This document shows positions 50,244 through 57,768 of a stretch of 64,000 nt of DNA, piece after piece; position 1 is the stretch's first letter, and the number at the start of each line of letters is the position of its first letter. This stretch comes from Parvibaculum sp. (GTDB taxonomy: Bacteria; Pseudomonadota; Alphaproteobacteria; Parvibaculales; Parvibaculaceae): positions 1,116,001 through 1,180,000 of the forward strand of contig NZ_JAHBYN010000001.1 in the NCBI RefSeq assembly GCF_019635935.1, in the 5' to 3' direction. The position numbers were made by a program, and so were the translations under genes. The notes below the pieces were generated by a model that made no database searches, was not told where the DNA came from, and saw only the letters and a program-made list of their open reading frames with translations.

Positions 50244-50665
50244 ACATGGTACCCGTATTGGTAGACAAACTACGAATGTAACCATTTTTTTTCTGTGTAC
50301 TGAGCGAAATCTAAACCCGGCTAAATGAAACACATTGATGGCAGACATAGGCATTAGCGAGAATGTGTGTGTCGCTAATTCCCCACATTGCGAGCGGAAA
50401 TGTTGAAATCGCTGCGCTAAGTGATTGTCTCTACTAGCAGAATCAAAAAGTAGGAAAAGTTCATATTTTTCCACCTCTCTCTATCTACCTTCGATATGTA
50501 GCGGGGCATTCCGAGCGGGAGGGGGACCGGCCGGAAAAATTTGAATTATCTATATAATCTCTGAAATGAATAAATAAAACAATGAGTTGTGGGAATAAAT
50601 ACCGCTCAGTCCAATGGTCCTTTATCGATAAAAATTGCGTCTTATTCGACTATTGGCCGAGATAA
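50244..50665. other. AT-rich intergenic region, possible origin or control region
   Basis: This 422-base gap between two minus-strand genes holds no convincing gene. It is much more AT-rich than its surroundings, especially 50520-50640 (AATTTGAATTATCTATATAA, then AATGAATAAATAAAACAATG). AATGTAACCATTTT at 50275-50288 is repeated exactly at 51849-51862. Candidate roles are promoter for the gene at 50243 and unwinding region of a replication origin. Neither is proven. Confidence 0.45.
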
Positions 50666-51010
50666 CTACTCCCCCAAATCAACCGACCGCATCTGCCAGG
50701 TATCCGAGTTGTGGTCATACTTGATGACGCCAGTGTAGTAGCGCCTCTCCATAGCACCGAAGCCGTTCTGTGCGTCAACGCGCCCCGACACGTTAAATGT
50801 GCAATCGCCATTGTGCGAGGCCGTGCCAGAAGACGGGAAGCTGGCAGTTGATGGGCTTCTGAGCGTTTGCCTAACACCGTCTTGAGACATAACCGCTGCA
50901 AGCATTTCACCCTTTGAGCTGCAGGTACTCATCTTGCGTTCGTACGGCGTTTGCTCTCCGCAAGCGGTAAGCATCAGTAGTGCGCCAATGGCACCGGCAA
51001 TCTGCTTCAT
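50666..51010 (-). CDS. Secreted lipoprotein, hypothetical
   Basis: The 114-aa protein starts at ATG 51010 after GGAGGGGCGAGA. Signal peptide with lipobox LLMLTAC (Cys near 17: MKQIAGAIGALLMLTACGEQ). The mature part (TLRSPSTASFPSSGTASHNG, FNVSGRVDAQNGFGAMERRY) is a small beta domain similar to other exported prophage proteins. It could be a lysogenic-conversion factor. Confidence 0.75.
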   Translation of the reverse strand: MKQIAGAIGALLMLTACGEQTPYERKMSTCSSKGEMLAAVMSQDGVRQTLRSPSTASFPSSGTASHNGDCTFNVSGRVDAQNGFGAMERRYYTGVIKYDHNSDTWQMRSVDLGE

Positions 51011-51045
51011 TCTCGCCCCTCCATTTACACTCGTGACCAGCGCCG

Positions 51046-51285
51046 TCATTCCCGCACCATGCCCTTGCCGATCATGCAGTCTCGAAAGATCACCCCGCCA
51101 TCAACCGCCGCCTGAAGGCTCTGTTGGCCCGCTGTGGCGCTGTTTGCGACAACGCGGCAGTTGGCCTGCGCCATTTCAACCGTCTCTGTAGCGTGCGGTC
51201 CAGCGCGCCAAGGCTTGTTGGCTATCGGTATGTTGCACGCGGTTAGTGGAATCGTCGCGGCGAGTATCCAGACGAGCTTCATCAT
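51046..51285 (-). CDS. Small lipoprotein, hypothetical
   Basis: The 79-aa protein has MKLVWILAATIPLTACNIPI, a lipoprotein signal with lipobox LTAC. The short mature part has two further Cys (NCRVVANSATAGQQSL, FRDCMIGKGM) that may form a disulfide. It is encoded just upstream of, and probably with, the second lipoprotein (50666-51010). Confidence 0.7.
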   Translation of the reverse strand: MMKLVWILAATIPLTACNIPIANKPWRAGPHATETVEMAQANCRVVANSATAGQQSLQAAVDGGVIFRDCMIGKGMVRE

Positions 51286-51387
51286 TGCCCCATACCAATA
51301 GGGCAACCGGCAATGCGTCGGCTTCCCGATGAACGTTTGTTCAGTATATCGGGGTGCGTATCCTGAACAAGCTGATTTCTATCTCGT

Positions 51388-51615
51388 ATGGATTTACGGG
51401 AAACCTTTGCCGCCAATTTACGCCGTGCGCGAAACGCCAAGGGGCTTTCGCAGGACGATCTTGCCTATGAGGCTGGCGTAAGCCGCAGCTACCTCAGTCA
51501 GCTTGAAAAAGGCGTCTATTACGTCAGCCTGAAGATCATCGGGCGGCTGGCACAGGTTCTTGAGATTGAACCTGCTGAACTACTAAAGCCTCCGCAGAAG
51601 AAGGCACGCAGATAA
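51388..51615 (+). CDS. XRE-family transcriptional regulator
   Basis: The 75-aa protein is one XRE HTH: RRARNAKGLSQDDLAYEAGV, then SRSYLSQLEKGVYYVSLKII. It is the likely master regulator of the island. It is divergent from the lipoprotein genes and faces a small gene on the opposite strand. Binding sites are unknown; the 14-bp repeat at 50275 and 51849 is a candidate. Confidence 0.88.
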   Translation: MDLRETFAANLRRARNAKGLSQDDLAYEAGVSRSYLSQLEKGVYYVSLKIIGRLAQVLEIEPAELLKPPQKKARR

Positions 51616-51624
51616 ACCGTCAGC

Positions 51625-51783
51625 CTAGCTCTCGACGCATTCGTAACCGCATGGCGGTTTCACGAACGGCGGACGGTCTGTCTGTGGTGTGTCGGAAGCG
51701 CGGAGAGCTTTTCTGCCATCATCGCTGGCTAGCTCTAGTGCGATCTTAGGATCAGATGGATTGCCGGGCGCATCGATGGTCAT
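51625..51783 (-). CDS. 52-aa hypothetical protein
   Basis: This short gene starts at ATG 51783 (MTIDAPGNPSDPKIALELAS) with GAGGTG five bases upstream and ends at TAG 51627-51625. Amino-acid composition is protein-like, and the end has a C-x3-C motif (PPCGYECVES). It is convergent with the XRE gene (9-base gap). The ribosome-binding site and codon use support it, but size limits confidence. Confidence 0.45.
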   Translation of the reverse strand: MTIDAPGNPSDPKIALELASDDGRKALRASDTPQTDRPPFVKPPCGYECVES

Positions 51784-52010
51784 AACCACCTCGCATATGA
51801 GCAATCAATGAGGCACGTTGCCTGCGAGTGTCAGCAAGAAAATTACACAATGTAACCATTTTCGCAGAAGGAAATTTCGTACTGTTAGCAATGAGAAACG
51901 TTCAAGATCAGTATGCGGATTGTCGGGAAAATAAATATTTCGTGCGAGGCGGGCTTGCCTGATAACATCACAAATCGAGTTTAATTGTGATTTTTACGAA
52001 CGGCTTTCCG

Positions 52011-52178
52011 ATGAACAATCTATCTCTACTAGCTGCCTCGCGGGAGTATCATCTTCCATTCTCCTACATGACCCTAACACGTCGAGTCGACGCTGGTGCA
52101 TGTCCAGCGCACAGGAAGGGGAAGCGGATGGTTTTGGACCGAGAGGAATTCGAACAGTGGCTTGAGGCCAGCACATAA
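52011..52178 (+). CDS. Excisionase/AlpA-like MerR-type HTH protein
   Basis: The 55-aa protein starts at ATG 52011; GTG 51987 is a possible earlier start. ASREYHLPFSYMTLTRRVDA and KRMVLDREEFEQWLEAS match the helix-turn-wing layout of HTH_17/excisionase proteins. Such proteins direct excision or, as AlpA in P4-like elements, activate the integrase promoter. A hairpin (52186-52207) follows. Confidence 0.7.
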   Translation: MNNLSLLAASREYHLPFSYMTLTRRVDAGACPAHRKGKRMVLDREEFEQWLEAST

Positions 52179-52185
52179 AAAGAAA

Positions 52186-52207
52186 CCCCGGTCAATTGGG
52201 ACCGGGG
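52186..52207 (+). terminator. Hairpin after excisionase-like gene
   Basis: CCCCGGTC (52186-52193) and GACCGGGG (52200-52207) form an 8-base stem with loop AATTGG, just after the stop of the excisionase-like gene. No T-run follows, so termination strength is uncertain. Confidence 0.5.
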
Positions 52208-52345
52208 CTGCCAATGGTCAATGACCTAGGACAATAGAAGTTTTGTTTCTCAATTTTGAAAATAAGCCGCAGAGCGGCAGCACACAAAATAACGAATTTC
52301 GCTTGCTCCTGAGTCGGACTCTCAACTCAAAAAAGGAGCAGCACA

Positions 52346-54211
52346 ATGCTGCCTGCAAACTGCGAGACACAAAAACCTGAACCACTACCGCTAGGCGAAC
52401 TTAGCAACGCGGAGCTTGAGGAAGTCGGTTCCCCCTTTCGGGAGCGACTTCTTGTGTACCTGAGCGCCTACATTAATGCGAGCGCCTACATTAATGCGGA
52501 TGAGTGGTGTGCGAAGCGCATGCCCGATTGCCTTGTTACCCTAAGTAACGGCGAACCGGGTGACCGCGAGTTAATCGAAGTTCGGCGTGACAGGATCACT
52601 CACACTTACGAAGATGACGGCCACGTCGAAGCCTGTGACGTGTCCTTCATTGATCTGATAGTCAGGTTCGTCACATGTCGCGCGCACAATGATGACGGCA
52701 TTGCGCGCCTCGCGGCCCGCGACATGTACGAGCGTTGGATTGAGAGCGCCGCCCTCGGAGACGATATCACGCCGAAAGACTTGGAAACGCTAGGTCAGTT
52801 CTTCGATGATCCATACGAGGATACCAATGTCGTTCCATTTGTGCGCCGCTCAGAGAATGTGGAGCCGAGCAGCTATGAGGGCTGGCGGTCGCTGTCGGAA
52901 GCCGTACAACGCATTATTGAAAAGCGCCCCGACGTAGAAGCAACGCTTGAAAGCAATGTCACGGGCATCCCGGCTCACTGTTTGAAAGTACCGGGACTCG
53001 TCGGTGAAATAGCGGACTGGATAAATCGTAGCGCGATCATGCCCCAGCCGGAGTTCGCGCTTATGAACTCCATAGCAGCCGTTGGCGCGTTGGCGGGCCG
53101 TCGCTACGCCTATGAAGGCGAAGACACACGAACCAATATCTACCTGCTCGCTGTGGGCCAAACGGGTGTTGGCAAAGACCACAGCCGAAAGCAAGTCAAA
53201 AAATTGTTCGCCGCGTCTGGTCTATCGAAGTTGCTTATGGGCGATGACGTACATAGCCGCTCCGGTTTGCTTTCTGCGCTTCAAGATCATCCTGTGAAGC
53301 TCTGCCACATGGACGAGTTCGGGAAGAAACTTGAGGCAATGTCAGGAAAGTCGGAGTCGACGGCGAAGAGCATTACACGCGGTCTTCTTGAGCTAACAGG
53401 CGCGGCAAACGGCGTCCTGCTTGGCGACGAATACGCAGATCGGAAGTCCAAGCCGCGCGTTGACCTCTACGAACCGCACCTGTGTATGTATGCGACCACC
53501 ACTCCTGAAACCCTCACTGCATCACTCACTTCAGCAGATACCGTGAGTGGATTGTTGAACAGGTTCGTTCTGGGAGAAACGCGTAACCCCTACCCGGCCA
53601 GACAAAAGCCGGTTGATTTGGCGGTACCGGAATCTCTTGCAGAAGCGGTACGAGTTTCATACGCCGCCAAGCCAGAGGAAGCAGGTAATTTGCACATGGT
53701 GGCCGTTACCGCGAGTGAAGGCACCTCAGCGAAGATCGCCGTACTGACAGCCAAAGCTGCTAGCGACTTAATCGATGCGGCATATGACGAGCAAGTGCGC
53801 CACTTGCGTAAGGATGAAACTACAGGCCCGTTGTGGGCCCGATACAGAGAGCTTGTGATAAAGCTCTCGATGATACGGGCGATTGGCATTAATCCGGTCG
53901 CGCCGGAGATTTCTGAGATTGATGCCCGATGGGCCCAAGACGTTGTTCGCAGCTCGATCAACTACATGGTCCAACTCGTTTCACGTCATGTCGCTGACAA
54001 CGAAACAGAGCGCTTCAGCAAGAAGCTTCTGGAAATCATCCGTAGCGCTGGCGCTGACGGGATTACGAAATCAACGATCACCAGAAAGACTTGCGGCGTA
54101 TCAAAACGCTTTCGCGAAGATGCCATTAGTGACCTTCTAGAGGCCGGGCTTGTTGGTTTTGAATTGAGAGCTACCGCAACGAAGCCGTCTAGCGTGTATT
54201 GGGCTCGGTAG
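52346..54211 (+). CDS. DUF3987-type primase/helicase-like protein
   Basis: The 621-aa protein starts at ATG 52346 after AAAAAAGGAGCAGCACA. VGALAGRRYAYEGEDTRTNI then LLAVGQTGVGKDHSRKQV gives a Walker A at 271-278. HMDEFGKKLEAM fits Walker B with the helicase Asp/Glu. Motifs and the preceding LP-x-x-CL linker match DUF3987 proteins that replace the helicase-primase in satellites and plasmids. A C-terminal winged helix follows (ITKSTITRKTCGVSKRFRED). An 18-bp tandem duplication (52462-52497) adds SAYINA near residue 43. Confidence 0.78.
   Translation: MLPANCETQKPEPLPLGELSNAELEEVGSPFRERLLVYLSAYINASAYINADEWCAKRMPDCLVTLSNGEPGDRELIEVRRDRITHTYEDDGHVEACDVSFIDLIVRFVTCRAHNDDGIARLAARDMYERWIESAALGDDITPKDLETLGQFFDDPYEDTNVVPFVRRSENVEPSSYEGWRSLSEAVQRIIEKRPDVEATLESNVTGIPAHCLKVPGLVGEIADWINRSAIMPQPEFALMNSIAAVGALAGRRYAYEGEDTRTNIYLLAVGQTGVGKDHSRKQVKKLFAASGLSKLLMGDDVHSRSGLLSALQDHPVKLCHMDEFGKKLEAMSGKSESTAKSITRGLLELTGAANGVLLGDEYADRKSKPRVDLYEPHLCMYATTTPETLTASLTSADTVSGLLNRFVLGETRNPYPARQKPVDLAVPESLAEAVRVSYAAKPEEAGNLHMVAVTASEGTSAKIAVLTAKAASDLIDAAYDEQVRHLRKDETTGPLWARYRELVIKLSMIRAIGINPVAPEISEIDARWAQDVVRSSINYMVQLVSRHVADNETERFSKKLLEIIRSAGADGITKSTITRKTCGVSKRFREDAISDLLEAGLVGFELRATATKPSSVYWAR
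52462..52497 (+). repeat. 18-bp tandem duplication in primase-like gene
   Basis: GAGCGCCTACATTAATGC occurs twice in a row (52462-52479, 52480-52497). It is in frame and duplicates six residues at about 40-51 of the protein. It looks like a recent slippage event. Identity is perfect. Confidence 0.85.
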
Positions 54212-54827
54212 CTTGGGCCTGCGGTCCCGCCCGATCGAATTTAGCCTGTCCGGTGCCATCAACAATCTTGATGAAGGTGCCCCCGCCGAGATTCTTGATA
54301 GTCATGACGGGGGTTTCTTCTTCTGCGCGAAAGCGCTCATTCAGCACTTCGCGCACCTTCCAATCCGGTTTATGTCGCCGGATTGTTTCGTAAACCGACT
54401 TAGTAAAAGCGACTAGCAGGTTGCAGTGTAGTTGCTGCCCCTCGCCCTCAAAAACGTAGCGCCAATCTACAAAGGCAACGCCAAGAGTTCGCAAGTCATT
54501 CCGCAGAACGCTTAAATTGCGGCCCGTCCGGACCTCGTAAGCCGCCGCAACGTCGTGTCGCTTTTCATCGGAGAGATGTTCATACAGCACGTTCAGGCGA
54601 TGGTTTCTGACTGTCTTCGTCAACAAGCTTTTCAGGTACAGCTCAGCGGCAAAGGCGTAACAAACAACCATCGGGCATGTCGGACTTATTGTGCCGCCCT
54701 TAGGATCATTAACTTCGTGGGTAGCGCGCAAGGCGGCCTCATGAAAATCAACGCCGATGAGAAACGCCTGTTGATCCCTTTTTGCCGGGCCCTGCGGCGT
54801 CGGCGCGTTGACGTTGTACGTCTTCAT
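54189..54827 (-). CDS. HEPN-like hypothetical protein
   Basis: The 212-aa protein starts at ATG 54827, four bases after GGAGG. CYAFAAELYLKSLLTKTV (about 55-72) and the following helices resemble HEPN-domain proteins that pair with nucleotidyltransferases; LRTLGVAFVDWRYVFEGEGQ is a second family-like motif. The R-x4-H catalytic pair is not evident, so it may be inactive or of another helical family. It is convergent with and overlaps the primase-like gene by 23 bases. Confidence 0.55.
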   Translation of the reverse strand: MKTYNVNAPTPQGPAKRDQQAFLIGVDFHEAALRATHEVNDPKGGTISPTCPMVVCYAFAAELYLKSLLTKTVRNHRLNVLYEHLSDEKRHDVAAAYEVRTGRNLSVLRNDLRTLGVAFVDWRYVFEGEGQQLHCNLLVAFTKSVYETIRRHKPDWKVREVLNERFRAEEETPVMTIKNLGGGTFIKIVDGTGQAKFDRAGPQAQATEPNTR

Positions 54828-54973
54828 AGTGCCTCCCATGGCGCTTCAGCTCCGGTCAAAATTCAAAGTGCGACACCGCCCGCTGCCGGTCTCTCCCCTA
54901 CATCGAACATATTCCTACCGATGGTTGCGATAGCCTATCGACTCCCACACCGGAATGTACTTATTTTGTTCTC

Positions 54974-55216
54974 ATGGTGCGCGAGTATCGTATCGGCATT
55001 CCAAAATCACTACTGGAAGCGGTCAGGGCTGAAACGCTGCTCTGGGCGCTCTGCCGCCATTGTGGCCATGCCGAGCGGCTAGACCCTAGGTCACTAGCTC
55101 ATAGGTACGGGGCTGTAGATTTGGAGTTCATCGTCCGGCGCTTGAAATGCATCCGGTGCGGACAGCGCCACGGGGCTATCTGCCCCGACTACCGACGATG
55201 GCCTAAGATGAACTAA
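54974..55216 (+). CDS. Small zinc-ribbon protein
   Basis: The 80-aa protein starts at ATG 54974. C-x2-C pairs at about 27-30 (CRHCGHAERL) and 59-62 (CIRCGQRHG) form a zinc ribbon. A basic end (DYRRWPKMN) follows. It is the last island gene before attR. Such ribbons are common in phage and satellite transcription or DNA-handling proteins; role unknown. Confidence 0.6.
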   Translation: MVREYRIGIPKSLLEAVRAETLLWALCRHCGHAERLDPRSLAHRYGAVDLEFIVRRLKCIRCGQRHGAICPDYRRWPKMN

Positions 55217-55345
55217 GCAGGCTAAAGGCTGGATAAGCGGCCTCATGCAGAGTGGGCTAGAGCGTCGCCTAAACTGTGGTAGCCTCTGACTTCGTAACAA
55301 AAAAGAGGGCTAGGGTTTCTGCGGTTTTCAGTGAAAATTTTATAG

Positions 55346-55421
55346 TGGCGTCCCCTAGGGGACTCGAACCCCTGTTTTCGCCGTGAGAGGGCGACGTCCT
55401 GGACCGCTAGACGAAGGGGAC
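55346..55421 (-). tRNA. tRNA-Glu (CUC)
   Basis: A 76-base cloverleaf with acceptor arms GTCCCCT and AGGGGAC, discriminator G and encoded CCA. The anticodon loop is CTCTCAC with anticodon CUC. The gene remains intact after island integration. Its 3' 17 bases (55346-55362) form attR and are repeated at 40731. Confidence 0.95.
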
Positions 55422-56249
55422 GGATCAGGCGGCGCCCCTTCTATGACGGTTCGGAATCCCGCGCAAGGGCAATCGGATTTGCCTAGGGCACGGCCCCTAA
55501 AACCAACCCTCCGCACTGCGGCATTCGACCGCACCAGCTGCTGAAATACGGATTTCCACTCCGCAGCATCGGAATTTTCGCAAGCGTTTTCAATGACTTG
55601 TGATGCAATTCATTCGCATCGCAACAAACACGAAATTATTGCAACGCACAAGAAATCCAGTTGACAATCTGTCACGGAAGCCGGATATTTATCCCACGAA
55701 AACGCGGTCGACCTCCTCCCCGACCGCCTTTCAGATCGCCGCCAGCGCCATCCTCCCTCCTCCCCCGGCGCTGGCGGCGCCCTCCCCCTCCCCGGCAATT
55801 TCCCGAACGAAATCAACCGCTTGAGCGCGCTCATGCGGCCGCAATTGCGCGCGACTGTCATCGAACTGTCAGAAATCACGCCCGCGCGCCGAAAAGCGAG
55901 CCCCATCAAAGGCTTGCACCGGAATCCGCACCGGTACCGGGGCGACTGTCATCGATCTGTCAAAAAACTGTCACAAACCGCAGCGGCGCCGCGCCGGGCG
56001 GCGCCAGGCGGTGCCCGCAAGACGCCTCGAAAAAAAGTAATCCCCGGTTTTTGAGGAACGCCGCTTTTTGCACACGAAGGCGCGAAGGCGCGAAGAAGGG
56101 TTGATGGCGCTTCGCGCCGGAAGAGTCTTCCTTCGCGCCGAAGGCGCAATAATTTTCTTCTCTGCGTCTCTGCGTGAGTCCTTCTTTCTTCCTTCTTCGC
56201 GCCTTCGCGTCTTCGCGTCTTCGCGTGCCAGTCCCTTTCTTCCTCCCCC
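55422..56249. other. 828-base intergenic region with repeats
   Basis: No convincing gene is seen. GCGACTGTCATCGA-x-CTGTCA occurs at 55851-55871 and 55942-55962 with one mismatch, and a further CTGTCAC follows. At the right end CACGAAGGCGCGAAGGCGCG (56073-56092) begins one arm of an inverted repeat whose other arm is 56191-56217. The middle is CT- and GC-rich and of low complexity. It probably serves as promoter and repeat-element DNA. Confidence 0.6.
56073..56217. repeat. Inverted-repeat intergenic element
   Basis: The arms 56073-56099 and 56191-56217 are complementary over 25 of 27 bases. Both are built from CTTCGCG-type units, and a second hairpin with GGAAGA/TCTTCC lies in the loop. The sequence TTCTCTGCGTCTCTGCGTGAG inside, in short the CTCTGCGT repeat, is typical of widespread noncoding repeat elements. 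It lies downstream of the DUF6476-like gene. Confidence 0.65.
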
Positions 56250-56639
56250 TCACTCCCTTGAAGCAAAGCCCGATTGGGGGACGAGGTGGATGCGGCCGAG
56301 CTCGAGGCCGGTGCGCGCATGGACGATGAGGATGGTCTCGGCGCCTTCCGAGGCGAGATGCACGGCGAGGCGGTCGCCATCCATCGGCACGATGGCGCGG
56401 ACGCGCTCGCCCGGCGCGACGCCGATCTCCGACACGCCGAAGCGCCCGCCGGGCGCCCGCACCTCGCGCTCGCCAAGCGAGGAAGCGCGATTGGCGATGG
56501 TGACGATGACGACGAGGAAGCCGACAACCATCAGCGCCCCCAATCCGCCGACGACGAATTTCAGCCTCCGGATATTTTCAGGCGTGTTGAGCCCGGTGGG
56601 CGGCGGCACATCGCGCCCCGATGTTGTATCCTCGCCCAT
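56250..56639 (-). CDS. DUF6476-like membrane-anchored protein
   Basis: The 129-aa protein starts at ATG 56639, whose codon overlaps the rluD start on the other strand. LKFVVGGLGALMVVGFLVVIV (about 25-47) is a single membrane helix. The beta-rich C-terminal part (VAPGERVRAIVPMDGDRLAV, TILIVHARTGLELGRIHLVP) faces the periplasm. In alphaproteobacteria this family is typically encoded head-to-head with rluD. Function unknown. Confidence 0.75.
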   Translation of the reverse strand: MGEDTTSGRDVPPPTGLNTPENIRRLKFVVGGLGALMVVGFLVVIVTIANRASSLGEREVRAPGGRFGVSEIGVAPGERVRAIVPMDGDRLAVHLASEGAETILIVHARTGLELGRIHLVPQSGFASRE

Positions 56640-57714
56640 GATGAAAGCCGCTCCCGCATTGCCGGATGAAACGATCGCCGTCACCGTCGCCGAAGGCGAG
56701 GCGGGCGCGCGCCTCGACAAGTATCTCACCGACGCCCTGGCAATCAAGCTGGAAGAGGACAAGGACGCAGCGGCCGCGCCCTCGCGCGCGCGCATCCGGC
56801 AGTTGATCGAGGAAGGCCATGTGGCGCTCGAAGGCGCGGGCGGCGCAAAGCCGGTGGCCGAGCCCGCGCGGCGCGTGAAAACCGGCGAGCGCTGGCGCGT
56901 GACGCTGCCGGCGCCCGCGCCCGCGAAACCGCAAGGCCAGGCGATCCCGCTCGAGATCGTCTACGAGGATCAAGACCTGATCGTGGTGATGAAACCGGCG
57001 GGCCTCGTGGTGCATCCGGCACCCGGCAACCCCGACATGACGCTGGTGAACGCGCTGGTCGCCCATTGCGGGGACACGCTGTCCGGCATCGGCGGCGAGC
57101 GGCGGCCCGGCATCGTCCACCGGCTCGACAAGGAAACGAGCGGGCTGATGGTGGTGGCGAAATCGGACCGCGCGCATAAGGGCCTCTCGGCGCAATTCGC
57201 CGCGCATGGCCGCGACGGCAAGCTCGCGCGCGCCTACACGGCGCTCACCTGGGGCGTGCCGGCGAAAAAGCGCGGCGTCATCGACGCCAACATCGCCCGC
57301 TCGAGCCACAACCGCGTCAAGATGGCGACGGTGAAGGCGCGTGTGGATGACGACGGCGACGACATCACCGGCGGCCGCACCGCCATCACGCATTATGCGG
57401 TGAAGGCCGAATATGCGGGCGGGCTGGTGGGCCGCATCGAATGCCGCCTCGAAACCGGCCGCACCCACCAGATCCGCGTCCACATGACCGCGCTCGGCCA
57501 CCCGCTGCTGGGCGACCCGACCTATGGGACGGGCATGAAAAGCCGCAAGGCAAAACTCTCCGTAGACGCACAAATCGCGCTGGAGCGCTTAGGGCGGCAG
57601 GCGCTGCACGCGCATCACCTCGGCTTCGAGCATCCGGTGACGGGGGAGAAGATGAGCTTCGATGCGGAACTGCCGGCGGATATGCGGGAGCTGGTGGCGG
57701 CGTTGGAGGGGTGA
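56638..57714 (+). CDS. rluD: Ribosomal large-subunit pseudouridine synthase RluD
   Basis: The 358-aa enzyme forms pseudouridines in helix 69 of 23S rRNA. The N-terminal S4-like domain (about 14-90, ARLDKYLTDALAIKLEEDKD) precedes the catalytic core. GIVHRLDKETSGLMVVAKS carries the catalytic Asp, and LETGRTHQIRVHM is the family motif. The start is ATG 56638 or 56641. Its first codon overlaps the start codon of the divergent DUF6476-like gene. Intact. Confidence 0.94.
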   Translation: MMKAAPALPDETIAVTVAEGEAGARLDKYLTDALAIKLEEDKDAAAAPSRARIRQLIEEGHVALEGAGGAKPVAEPARRVKTGERWRVTLPAPAPAKPQGQAIPLEIVYEDQDLIVVMKPAGLVVHPAPGNPDMTLVNALVAHCGDTLSGIGGERRPGIVHRLDKETSGLMVVAKSDRAHKGLSAQFAAHGRDGKLARAYTALTWGVPAKKRGVIDANIARSSHNRVKMATVKARVDDDGDDITGGRTAITHYAVKAEYAGGLVGRIECRLETGRTHQIRVHMTALGHPLLGDPTYGTGMKSRKAKLSVDAQIALERLGRQALHAHHLGFEHPVTGEKMSFDAELPADMRELVAALEG

Positions 57715-57768
57715 GGGAATGCAAAAGACAGAAAATTGAAAATTCGCGCCAATCTATGGAAAAAGCAC

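Larger units (their letters stand above)
40731..55362. mobile_element. tRNA-Glu-integrated satellite-like island (14.6 kb)
   Basis: The island is flanked by TGGCGTCCCCTAGGGGA, the 3' end of tRNA-Glu(CUC), at 40731-40747 and 55346-55362. It carries an integrase, excisionase-like HTH, XRE regulator, primase/helicase-like protein, resolvase, tape-measure and ParB-like genes, and HEPN-like proteins. GC content and codon use are visibly lower than in the surrounding core. It has replication and integration functions plus a single virion gene, which suits a phage satellite or a strongly reduced prophage. Confidence 0.85.

Noticed and set aside
55610..55909. 99-codon frame in the gap right of tRNA-Glu
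   Set aside because: Low-complexity Arg/Gly/Pro content, no ribosome-binding site and no neighbour coupling; treated as noncoding.
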